Assembly (NCBI RefSeq): GCF_017573465.1
Contig: NZ_JAGEPF010000006.1
Span: 186,001 to 250,000 of the forward strand
Source of the DNA: Actinomadura violacea
GTDB taxonomy: Bacteria; Actinomycetota; Actinomycetes; Streptosporangiales; Streptosporangiaceae
Reading direction: 5' to 3'
Length of the DNA stretch: 64,000 bases
The position numbers and the translations under genes were made by a program. Shown here piece by piece: positions 26,458-34,427 of this stretch; position 1 is the first letter of the stretch; every line of letters begins with the position of its first letter. The notes under the pieces were generated by a model that was not told where the DNA came from, made no database searches, and saw nothing but the letters and a program-made list of their open reading frames with translations.

Positions 26458-28209
26458 ATGGGATCGTCTGGAAACATCGATTCTCTACAGCGTCGGGAGC
26501 CGGAGCCGCTCCTGGAGGCCCGTCGAAGCCGTCGCTGGCCCGCGCTGCTCATCGGTGGCTGCGTCGTCCAAGTCGGCATCCGGCTGTTGTTCGCCGTCCA
26601 CCAGAAGACGCCCATACTCATTCCAGATGAGACGGGCTACCTGCTGGCCGCGCGGCTGATAGCAGGAGGAGCGGCAGGCGACCTGTCCGGGTGGCCGCTG
26701 TATCAGGCGGGTTACCCGCTTCTCATCTCCCCGGCATTCTGGCTGAGCAGCAATCCGGCGACCGTCTACGGTCTCGTCGCCGTCATCAATTCGCTGTTCG
26801 GCGCATTGCTGTTGGTGTTGGCCTACGTCGCTCTGCGCCGCCTGGACCTGTCGCGCACTCAGTCGTACGTCATCGCGGCCGTGACCGCGCTCCTGCCCTC
26901 CGTCCTCTACTACGGCCAGTTCGCCATGGCCGACGCCGTTCTCCCTGTGGTCGTGCTCGGCTGGCTTCTCCTCGTCCACACCTGGATCGCCAGTGGACGG
27001 TGGGGCTACGGTGCGGCGGCGAGCGCGATGGCCGCCTACTGCTACTGCGTGCACTCCCGCGGATCGATCATCGTCGTGGTCCATGCGGGCCTTCTCGTCA
27101 CCGCCCTTTGGCGACGCTGGGCGAGCAAGCGGGACATCGCGGCCGCGGCCGGCATGCTGGTCGCCGGGTCCGCTGCCGGGTGGACGCTGAACGGCTGGGT
27201 CCAGTCCAAGATCTACCCGGGCGGTGTGAAGCCGCTGGGCGACTTCCTCATTGATCGGCTGACCAGCCTGGACGGCCTCGCGTGGACGCTGAGCCTGGCC
27301 GCGGGAAAAGTCTGGTTCCTCATCGTCTCGACGTGCGGCGTGGCCGGTGCCGGTCTGGTGGTCGTCGGGGCGCTGGCCGTGCGGCGCGCCACGCCGCGTC
27401 CGATCCGAGCCACCTCATGGGTCGCGCTCGCCGCCCTGACCGGCATCGCCATCGCCAGCTCGGCCGCCGTCCCCGACGAGGGTGCTGTCGCCAACTTCGT
27501 CTACGGCCGGTACCTCGGCTGCCTGGCTCCGGTGCTCTTCATGGCCGGTGCGGCATTCGCGGTGCGCGGCACGAGGGAAGCGGTCGGCCGGACCGTCCTC
27601 GCCACGACGTGCCTGACGCTGGCGGCCGGTGGCGTCGTGTGGTGGTACGCCGGTAAGCGGCTCTCCCGCAGCTTCTTCTCCGTATTCGAGTTCCCCGAAA
27701 TCTCCTTCCTCACCTGGAGCTGGGACGCACTGAGATTGTGGTCCGCCACCTGCGTAGCGCTGTTTCTCCTGGTAGTGGCAGGCCTCGTGATCTCGAAATA
27801 CCGTCAGGCCGGAGCGCTCGTACTCGCCGCCGCCTTCATCGCTTTCGCGCTGGCCGACATGGCGGTGGTCAGCAAACGAGTCGTCCGACATTGGGAGGGG
27901 CAACTGGAGTCGGCCACGAGCCTGGCCCCGGCCGGGCTCCTGGCACGCGACCGTGTGGCACTCGACCATTCCGGCGTGCCCTGGAGGATCTGGGTCTCTC
28001 AAGCCTTCCAAGTCCGCACCGGCCTGGAACCGCTTGACCGCTTCCGCAGCGAGACGCTGCCTCGTGACGCGACGCTAGTCGTGGTGCCGTGGGACGCTCT
28101 GCTGCAACGGCCCGAAGACAGCTGGCCTGTCGCACCGCCGAACTGGCACCCCGTCTCGACCCGTGCTACCTACGCTGGAGACTGGGTCGCCTGGCGCCCC
28201 GAGGGCTGA
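26458..28209 (+). CDS. GT-C-fold membrane glycosyltransferase (PMT/ArnT-like)
   Basis: 583 aa with about 11-12 membrane helices. After the first helix (LLIGGCVVQVGIRLLFAVHQ) comes the extracytoplasmic acidic motif IPDETGYLLAARL, the Asp-Glu signature of lipid-linked-sugar GT-C enzymes, then a YQAGYPLLISPAF segment typical of GT39/ArnT-like proteins. Further helices include LFGALLLVLAYVAL, YVIAAVTALLPSVLYYGQ and AALTGIAIASSAAV. The last 100 residues or so are a soluble extracytoplasmic tail. Such enzymes transfer a sugar from polyprenyl phosphate to exported acceptors. GGGGAG lies about 7 bases before ATG 26458. It is divergent from the GT2/collagen operon, so the two enzymes may act on the same secreted protein, one on each side of the membrane. 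Confidence 0.82.
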   Translation: MGSSGNIDSLQRREPEPLLEARRSRRWPALLIGGCVVQVGIRLLFAVHQKTPILIPDETGYLLAARLIAGGAAGDLSGWPLYQAGYPLLISPAFWLSSNPATVYGLVAVINSLFGALLLVLAYVALRRLDLSRTQSYVIAAVTALLPSVLYYGQFAMADAVLPVVVLGWLLLVHTWIASGRWGYGAAASAMAAYCYCVHSRGSIIVVVHAGLLVTALWRRWASKRDIAAAAGMLVAGSAAGWTLNGWVQSKIYPGGVKPLGDFLIDRLTSLDGLAWTLSLAAGKVWFLIVSTCGVAGAGLVVVGALAVRRATPRPIRATSWVALAALTGIAIASSAAVPDEGAVANFVYGRYLGCLAPVLFMAGAAFAVRGTREAVGRTVLATTCLTLAAGGVVWWYAGKRLSRSFFSVFEFPEISFLTWSWDALRLWSATCVALFLLVVAGLVISKYRQAGALVLAAAFIAFALADMAVVSKRVVRHWEGQLESATSLAPAGLLARDRVALDHSGVPWRIWVSQAFQVRTGLEPLDRFRSETLPRDATLVVVPWDALLQRPEDSWPVAPPNWHPVSTRATYAGDWVAWRPEG

Positions 28210-28242
28210 CGCCAAGCACCGAAGACGCGCCGGAGCGACGGC

Positions 28243-29070
28243 TCACCGTGCGCACAACCGGTCCATTGCCGTCCGGCTCTCATCGTCCGCGGCACGGTAG
28301 ATCACCAACAGCTGGTCCGGGTCTTGAAGTGGCGTGAGCGTTTCGAAATGGACGGTGATCACGCCGGCGTCAGGATGCCGCATCACCTTGCGTCCGCGGC
28401 CGTTGGCCTTGACGTCTCGCTCGGCCCACAGCCGCGCGAATTCCTCGTCACGCGTGATGCATTCGGCGATGAGGTCGGTCAACGCCTGGTCCTCGGGATG
28501 CACGGCCCACGCAGTGCGCAGGTGGGCGACCCCCTCTCGCACGACGCGTTCGCGGTCGACGTAGAGCTCCCGTGTCTCCGGATGCATCAGGCACAGCCAC
28601 ATCGCATTGCGCTGCTGCGGCGGCAGGCTGTCGAAATCCAGTAGCAGCTTCGCCATTTCGCCGTTCCAGGCCAGGATGTCGTAGCGGTGGTTCATCAGCA
28701 TCGCCGGTAGCGGCGACAGGTCGGCGACCAGCTGGGCCAGCGGCGGCCCTGCAGCGGTGACGGGTTTGCCGGCACGGCGGGGGTGCTGCCGGGCCAGGCC
28801 GAAGAGGTAGGCGCGTTCGTCGGGGGTCAGGCGCAGCGCCCGGGCCAGCGCCTCCACCACGTCCGCTGAGGGCCGCAGCCCGCGGGCCTGTTCCAGCCGC
28901 ACCACGTAGTCGGTGCTGATCCCGGCCAGTTCCGCGACCTCTTCGCGGCGCAGCCCCGGGGTCCGCCGGGCCTGCCGGCGCGCCGGCAGGCCGAGATCCC
29001 GTGGGTCCAGGCGCTCGCGGCGGGTCCGCAGGAACGCCGCCAGCTCCTGCGTCACGTCCACGGCGATCAT
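28243..29070 (-). CDS. XRE-family regulator with MmyB-like domain
   Basis: 275 aa. The HTH is at about residues 10-85 (LAAFLRTRRERLDPRDLGLP, GLRREEVAELAGISTDYVVRLEQAR). The C-terminal MmyB-like PAS-type ligand domain is at about 100-270 (PLPAMLMNHRYDILAWNGEMAKLLLDF, NAMWLCLMHPETRELYVD, GVITVHFETLTPLQDPDQLLVIYRA). Regulators of this type often control an adjacent oxidoreductase; here the divergent aldo/keto reductase gene is 116 bases away. GTTCCCAGGAAC at 29101-29112 is a short palindrome in the shared promoter. Confidence 0.9.
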   Translation of the reverse strand: MIAVDVTQELAAFLRTRRERLDPRDLGLPARRQARRTPGLRREEVAELAGISTDYVVRLEQARGLRPSADVVEALARALRLTPDERAYLFGLARQHPRRAGKPVTAAGPPLAQLVADLSPLPAMLMNHRYDILAWNGEMAKLLLDFDSLPPQQRNAMWLCLMHPETRELYVDRERVVREGVAHLRTAWAVHPEDQALTDLIAECITRDEEFARLWAERDVKANGRGRKVMRHPDAGVITVHFETLTPLQDPDQLLVIYRAADDESRTAMDRLCAR

Positions 29071-29186
29071 GGCTGGTCCAACAGCTCGGGTAGGACCGGT
29101 GTTCCCAGGAACCTCCTTCCCTTACCTCCGGCTCGCGGCGGACGCAGGCTGATGCTCGACGACGATCACGAGCACAGGAGGACACG

Positions 29187-30251
29187 ATGCCGCTCACCCT
29201 CGACACCTACCGGCTGCTGGGCCGCTCCGGACTGCGGGTCTCACCGTTGGCCCTGGGCACGGCGACCTTCGGGACCGAGTGGGGCTGGGGCGCCGGGCAG
29301 GACGATGCGCGCAGGCTGTTCGACCTCTACGTCGAGCGCGGCGGCAACTTCATCGACACCGCCGGCACCTACACCAACGGCAGCGCCGAGCGCATGCTGG
29401 GCGAGTTCACCCGCGACAACCGCGAAAGCCTGGTGCTGGCAACGAAGTACACGACGCAGCGCCGGCCCGGCGACCCGAATTCCGGGGGCGCTCACCGCAA
29501 GAGCCTGTTCGCGTCGGTGGAGGCCAGCCTGCGGCAGCTGAACACGGACTACATCGACCTGCTCTTCCTGCACGTGTGGGATTCCACGACACCGGTCGAG
29601 GAGATCCTGCGCGGCATGGACGACCTCGTCCGGCAGGGCAAGGTCCTGTACGTGGCGATGTCCAACGCCCCGGCCTGGGAGATCTCGCGCATGCAGGCGA
29701 TCGCCGACCTGCGGGGCTGGTCGCCGCTGGTCGCGCTGCAGATCGAGTACAGCCTCATCAACCGGGGCGGGGAACGCGACCTGATCCCGATGGCACGGGC
29801 CATGGGGCTGGGCGTGACCCCGTACTCGCCGCTGGGCGGCGGCGTGCTCACCGGCAAGTACAGCCGCGCCGACCTGACCGCGACGGACGCCGGCTCCGGT
29901 GAGAGCAACCGCAAGAGCTTCAACGCCGCCTTGGGCATGGTCACCGAACGCACACTCGCCATCGCCGACGCCGTACGGGAGGTCGCCGCTGAGCTGGGAC
30001 ACGCACCCGCCCAGGTCGCGCTGGCCTGGACCCTGCAGAACCCGGGCGTGACGGCCCCCGTCATCGGCGCCCGCACCCCCGAGCAGCTGGTGGGGAATCT
30101 CGGAGCCCTGGACGTCGACTTCACCGCCGATCAGCTGGCCCGCCTCGACAAGGTCAGTGCGATCGACCTCGGCTACCCGCACGACATGCTCGCCAGTGAC
30201 CACATCCGCGCCGTGACCGCAGGCGACCTGAAGATCGAAACCCGCCGCTGA
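29187..30251 (+). CDS. Aldo/keto reductase
   Basis: 354 aa TIM barrel. The NADPH-dependent carbonyl reductase tetrad can be read as Asp in NFIDTAGTY, the Tyr of the same segment, Lys in LVLATKYT and His in DLLFLHVWD. YSPLGGGVLTGKY and ALAWTLQNPGVTAPVIGARTPEQLVGNLGAL are the usual C-terminal cofactor-binding segments. GAGGACACG precedes ATG 29187. The physiological substrate is unknown. It is divergent from the XRE-MmyB regulator gene, its likely controller. Confidence 0.92.
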   Translation: MPLTLDTYRLLGRSGLRVSPLALGTATFGTEWGWGAGQDDARRLFDLYVERGGNFIDTAGTYTNGSAERMLGEFTRDNRESLVLATKYTTQRRPGDPNSGGAHRKSLFASVEASLRQLNTDYIDLLFLHVWDSTTPVEEILRGMDDLVRQGKVLYVAMSNAPAWEISRMQAIADLRGWSPLVALQIEYSLINRGGERDLIPMARAMGLGVTPYSPLGGGVLTGKYSRADLTATDAGSGESNRKSFNAALGMVTERTLAIADAVREVAAELGHAPAQVALAWTLQNPGVTAPVIGARTPEQLVGNLGALDVDFTADQLARLDKVSAIDLGYPHDMLASDHIRAVTAGDLKIETRR

Positions 30252-30354
30252 CGCACCGACACGGATCGTCGACGACCCTCCGCTCCGCCCCGCGCATCCT
30301 CGCCGGCTCGGCCTCCCTCGATCTGGGCGCTGGACGCGGCGCGGCGGGCGGCGG

Positions 30355-33300
30355 TCAGGTGGTCGCTCGCGAGCGGGCTTCTGCGGCCCAGTGGGGTGCG
30401 TTCCATTGGTCGGCGATGGCGGCGGCCTGGGCGAAATGGTCGGCGGCCTCGTGGTCGCGGCCGAGGAGGACGGCCAGCTCGCCGAGGGTGTGGGCGACCG
30501 GCCGCAGCGCCACCGCCATGCTCTCGGCGCCCGCTGGGGGACCGTCGCGATGGGGAAGCAGCGTCGCGTAGATCTCCTCGGCTGCGTCGCGGTCGTCCAG
30601 GGCGACGATCGCCATCGCGCGCAGCGTTGTGAGGAAGGTGAAGAAGAAGTCGGGGCGGATCGGGCCGGACGACGCGCGGACCTCGCGGGCCTCGGTGTCC
30701 AGGCCGTTGGCGTGCAGGGCGAGCGCGAGCAGGTCGGTGGTCATGGGGTCGAGCACGGCGTGGACGGCGCGCACGTCGTCCAGATGCGCTCCGAGCGTGC
30801 CGTCGTTCAGCCAGATGACGGCCAGGGCGAGCTGGAGAAAGCCCGCGGCGTGCACCGATCCGGCGCGCCGCATGCCCTCGCCGGCCTTGTTGTAGAGGCG
30901 TGCGGCGTCGTCGAACCGGCCTTCGATGACCGCCAGGGCCGCCAGCGTGATCTCGGCGACGGCGGTCGCCTCGGGCATCCGGTAGGTGCGCGCGAGCTCC
31001 AGGGCCTCGACGGTCACCCGGCGCATGGTCACCGGGTCGTTGGCGGCGGCGGCGACGGCGGCATGGTTGAGCCGCCCGGTGACGCGGTACACCGGCAGGT
31101 CGTGCTCTGTGCCGATCTTCACCAGCTCCTGGGAGAGCTCGGCGTCGCCATGGACTTCGGCCAGGATCTCCAGTGCCGCGGCCCGCAGGCGGGGGCCGGT
31201 GGCGAGGTCGAGGGCCTCCTGCGCCGCCTCCAGGACGGTCGGGTCGTCCTCGCCGATCAGCTCGTTCGCGTACGCCGTCAGGAGCCGGGACCGCACCGAC
31301 GGGGTCAGTTCGCGCTCGAGCAGGCGGCTCAGGCGCTCGACGATGGGCCGGTCCACCGTGCCGTACGTACGGGCCTGCCAGGGGGTCGGCTCCGTCCACG
31401 CGGTGAACGCGGCGATCATCAGGTCGTCGCGGCCCAAGGACTCCGCGTACTCCACGGCTTCACGGCGCGTCTCGCGGGCGGCCGCGATGGCTCCCGCCCT
31501 GACCTGCGCGCGCAGGAGCCGGCCGAGCAGTTCGACGTGTTCGTCCGGTCCGGTCGAGTTGGCGACGGCGTCGCTGAGGAGGCAGGCCGCCACGTCGTGG
31601 GCGTAGCGTGCCTCCGCGAGCTCGGCGGCCTGGACGCAGTAGCCGACGGCCTTCGGCGAGCCGGCGCGCGCGTAGTGGTGGGCCAGCGCCGCGATGTCGT
31701 CGGTGCCTTCCATGGCGTCGGCGATCCGGACATGCATCCGGGCTGCGCGGAGGCGGCTGAGGTCGGCGACGAGCGTGTCCCTGACGAGCGCGTGGACGAA
31801 GCGGACGAGGCCTTGGCCGGGCTCGTCGAGGAGCCCGGAGATGACGCCCGCGTCCAGCGCGTCCAGCACGCCGTCCTCGTCGGTGTCGGCGGCCTTGACG
31901 AGGACGTCCACCGGGCTCTCCCGGCCTGCGACCGCCGCGAGCCGGAGGATGGACACGGCTCCCTCGGGCAGGCGCGCGAGCCGGCGGCGCAGGACGTCCC
32001 GCACGCCTTCGGGGACCTCGGAGAGGGCGACCAGAGCCCCTTCGCCGTTCAGCAGCCGGGCGCTTTCGCGCACGTAGAAGGGGTTGCCGCCGGTGCGCTC
32101 GGCGATCCCGGCGATGGTCTCCTCGTCCGCTTCGCATTCGGTCCGCACGAGTTCCGCGACGGCCTCGTCGCTCAGACCCGGCAGCGCCAGCCGGAGCGGC
32201 GCGGCACGCGCGAGCGAGGCCAGCATCTCGGTGAGGTGCCCGCTCTCGTCCGCGCGGTACGCGGCGACGACCAGAATCGGGGCCCGCAGGCCGAGGCCGC
32301 CGCCGAGTAGCTCCAGCGTGGCGGCGTCGGCCCAGTGCAGGTCGTCCAGCACGACGGCGACCGGGCGTTCCGCGGCGACCTCAGCGAGCCACTCCCATAG
32401 GGCCCGGCGCAGGCGGAACCGTCCGGCGGTGGCGTCGGCGATCACCGGTCCGGCGTCGGCGAGCAGCGGCGCGAGGTCGTCGGCGAACCCGCCCGGGGAC
32501 GTGGTCGCGGCGACGGCCCTCAGCGCCTCGGTCCAGGCCCACGCGGGCGGCGCGCTGTCGACCTCGAGGCAGCGGCCGGCGGCGACCAGCCATCCGTCCC
32601 GTTCGAGCCGCCTGCCCAGGTGCTCCAGCAGCGTCGACTTGCCGAGCCCGGCCTCGCCGGTGACGAGGGCGACGCGGGCGCCGTCGGTGACGGCCTGCGC
32701 GGCGGCCGTGACCAGCGCCGACAGCTGTGCCTCGCGTCCGACGAACGGAGCCGGCTCTGAGGGAGGGGCCGTCCGCGGCGGCGTTGCGGTGAGCGGTGGT
32801 GCGGGCGCCGGCGGTGTCCGCGGCACGATCGCGCGCAGGACGTCGGTGCGCTGGGTGAGGATCGCCTCCTCCAGCGCCGTGAGGTCCGGGCCGGGGTCGA
32901 GCCCGAGCTCCTCGGCGAGGACGCCGCGGGCGCGTCGGAGAGTCGCCAGCGCGTCGGCCTGGCGGCCGCTGCTCCACAGGGCCAGGGCGTGCAGCCGCCA
33001 GCCCTCCTCGCGCAGCGGCTCGTCGCGGGTGAGCCGCTCGGCCTCCGGAACCATCGCGGCGGGGTCGCCGATGCGCAGACCCGCCGCGACGTGCAGCTCG
33101 ATGGCGGTCAGCCGCAGCTCGTTCAGCCGGGCCGTCTCGGCGGCGGCCCACGGCTCGTCGGCGACCTCGGCGAACGCCGGTCCCCGCCACAGCCCGAGCG
33201 CCTCGGCGAGCCGGGCCTTCGCGGTGCGCGGGTCGGTGTCGGTCCGGGCACGGTCGAGCAGCTCCTCGAACCGCCAGGCGTCCACCGACTCCGGTGGCAG

Positions 33301-33591
33301 CCGCAGCGCGTACCCGGGTGCGGCGCTCACCAGCAGCCGGGCCGGCGTGCGCGGCGGACGTCCGGGCTCCAGCAGCCGACGGAGGTTGGACACGTACGCC
33401 TGCAGGGACATCAGCGCCCGCGCGGGCGGCTCCCCCCGCCACAGGTCCTCGATCATCCGGTCGACCGGCACGACCTGCCCGCGCGCCGCCACCAGCAGGG
33501 CCAGCACGCCCCGCTGCCGCGGGCCGCCGAGGTGGACGGACTCGCCGTTCACCTCGGTCGCGAACGCGCCCAGCACCCGGATGAAGACCAT
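30355..33591 (-). CDS. SARP/BTAD-AAA ATPase-TPR transcriptional regulator (AfsR/large-SARP type)
   Basis: 1078 aa. The N-terminal OmpR-like DNA-binding domain is about residues 1-95 (FIRVLGAFATEVNGESVHLGGP, VPVDRMIEDLWRGEPP). The BTAD domain is at about 100-245. The AAA/NTPase domain at about 270-500 begins with FVGREAQLSAL and has Walker A VTGEAGLGKSTLLEHL and Walker B VAVVLDDLHWAD. Helical TPR-like repeats reach the C-terminus. Large SARPs typically control secondary metabolism clusters. ATG 33591 (MVFIRVLG) matches the family start; an earlier in-frame start at 33666 adds 25 residues. Direct repeats at 11-bp spacing in the divergent promoter are probable binding sites, suggesting autoregulation and control of 33713-34150. 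Confidence 0.92.
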   Translation of the reverse strand: MVFIRVLGAFATEVNGESVHLGGPRQRGVLALLVAARGQVVPVDRMIEDLWRGEPPARALMSLQAYVSNLRRLLEPGRPPRTPARLLVSAAPGYALRLPPESVDAWRFEELLDRARTDTDPRTAKARLAEALGLWRGPAFAEVADEPWAAAETARLNELRLTAIELHVAAGLRIGDPAAMVPEAERLTRDEPLREEGWRLHALALWSSGRQADALATLRRARGVLAEELGLDPGPDLTALEEAILTQRTDVLRAIVPRTPPAPAPPLTATPPRTAPPSEPAPFVGREAQLSALVTAAAQAVTDGARVALVTGEAGLGKSTLLEHLGRRLERDGWLVAAGRCLEVDSAPPAWAWTEALRAVAATTSPGGFADDLAPLLADAGPVIADATAGRFRLRRALWEWLAEVAAERPVAVVLDDLHWADAATLELLGGGLGLRAPILVVAAYRADESGHLTEMLASLARAAPLRLALPGLSDEAVAELVRTECEADEETIAGIAERTGGNPFYVRESARLLNGEGALVALSEVPEGVRDVLRRRLARLPEGAVSILRLAAVAGRESPVDVLVKAADTDEDGVLDALDAGVISGLLDEPGQGLVRFVHALVRDTLVADLSRLRAARMHVRIADAMEGTDDIAALAHHYARAGSPKAVGYCVQAAELAEARYAHDVAACLLSDAVANSTGPDEHVELLGRLLRAQVRAGAIAAARETRREAVEYAESLGRDDLMIAAFTAWTEPTPWQARTYGTVDRPIVERLSRLLERELTPSVRSRLLTAYANELIGEDDPTVLEAAQEALDLATGPRLRAAALEILAEVHGDAELSQELVKIGTEHDLPVYRVTGRLNHAAVAAAANDPVTMRRVTVEALELARTYRMPEATAVAEITLAALAVIEGRFDDAARLYNKAGEGMRRAGSVHAAGFLQLALAVIWLNDGTLGAHLDDVRAVHAVLDPMTTDLLALALHANGLDTEAREVRASSGPIRPDFFFTFLTTLRAMAIVALDDRDAAEEIYATLLPHRDGPPAGAESMAVALRPVAHTLGELAVLLGRDHEAADHFAQAAAIADQWNAPHWAAEARSRATT

Positions 33592-33615
33592 GATCCGCAC
33601 ATCGTACGGGGACCG

Positions 33616-33644
33616 CTCCAAGCCGGCTCCAAGTCGCCTCCAAA
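33616..33644. promoter_or_regulatory. SARP-type 11-bp-spaced direct repeats
   Basis: Three heptamers CTCCAAG (33616), CTCCAAG (33627) and CTCCAAA (33638) spaced exactly 11 bp, one helical turn. This is the known architecture of SARP binding sites. They sit 25 bases upstream of the SARP start codon and 69 bases upstream of the divergent DUF4267-like gene. Confidence 0.7.
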
Positions 33645-33712
33645 CGCCCAGGAGCAGCCTGAACACCTCGCCACCGGTCGGGTGCGGCCGGACACATCAA
33701 AGGAGAAGAACG

Positions 33713-34150
33713 ATGTCACTGAAGCGCGTCAACACCGTCCTGGCCATCGCCGTCATCCTGTTCACCTTCTACCTCGGGGTGTCCTTCCTCCTGTCCCCCG
33801 GAACGCAGGCGCCGGGCTTCGGCCTGCCGCACTGGCCCTCCGGCGACGGCGGCGGCTTCCTCATCGTGAAGGGCAACCGCGAGAACGCGATGGGCCTGAT
33901 GATGGGCATCCTGCTGGTGATCGGTCACCGCCGTGCCCTCGGCCAGGTCCTGCTGATGGTGGCCGTCGCCCCGTTCAGCGACATGATCACCGTCCTGGCC
34001 CACCACGGCTCCATGGCCGCCGCGTTCGGCATCCACGGCCTGACCTCGGTACTGATCGCGGCCACCGGCCTGCTGATCCTCCGCGAGACCGGCAAGGCCC
34101 GCGAGGCCGTCGAGTCCGCCGCGCCGGTGCCCGCCGCGCAGTCCGCCTGA
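33713..34150 (+). CDS. DUF4267-like four-helix membrane protein (copy 2)
   Basis: 145 aa. Four hydrophobic segments: VLAIAVILFTFYLGVSFLLSP, GLMMGILLVIGHR, LGQVLLMVAVAPFSDMITVL and FGIHGLTSVLIAATGLLIL. A short Ala-rich tail follows. PFSDMITVLAHHGSMAAAFGIH aligns by eye with PLGDTVIVLRHGGTKAVAFGIH of the copy at 22961, so they are paralogues. AGGAGAAGAACG precedes ATG 33713. The gene is divergent from the large SARP gene across 11-bp-spaced repeats and may be activated by it. Function unknown. Confidence 0.8.
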   Translation: MSLKRVNTVLAIAVILFTFYLGVSFLLSPGTQAPGFGLPHWPSGDGGGFLIVKGNRENAMGLMMGILLVIGHRRALGQVLLMVAVAPFSDMITVLAHHGSMAAAFGIHGLTSVLIAATGLLILRETGKAREAVESAAPVPAAQSA

Positions 34151-34192
34151 CGTCTGCACGTCGCCCAGTCCGGTCCCTGAAAAGGAGCCACC

Positions 34193-34427
34193 ATGACCGT
34201 GGAGCCGAAGCACTACGCGTTCATGCAGGAGTTCAACGCCGCACTCGCTCGCATTCAGGACCGCGGAATCACCCACTACGGCCATCCCGCATGCCAAGGG
34301 CACCTACTTCCACGAGACCGATTACCGGTCGGCGACCACCGTCCGCCAAGTCCCGCGCCCCCTCGGACAACTGCACAAAGACCTTTCCCAACACGCATTG
34401 AGAAATCGAAGAGGAACACGACGATGA
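34193..34427 (+). pseudogene. Frameshifted small gene before the FAD oxidase
   Basis: The frame opens with MTVEPKHYAFMQEFNAALAR after AAAAGGAGCC, a good ribosome site, and has coding character to about HYGHP (34290). It then looks natural only in another frame (HAKGTYFHETDYRSATTV, then RQVPRPLGQLHKDLSQH), which ends at 34427 in an ATGA overlap with the FAD oxidase start. A one-base shift near 34285-34295 would restore a protein of about 75 aa. It may be a true pseudogene or a sequence error. Family not recognised. Confidence 0.45.

Noticed and set aside
30391-32310. A 639-codon plus-strand frame opposite the SARP gene
   Set aside because: Low-complexity composition, no ribosome site, and antisense to conserved NTPase motifs.
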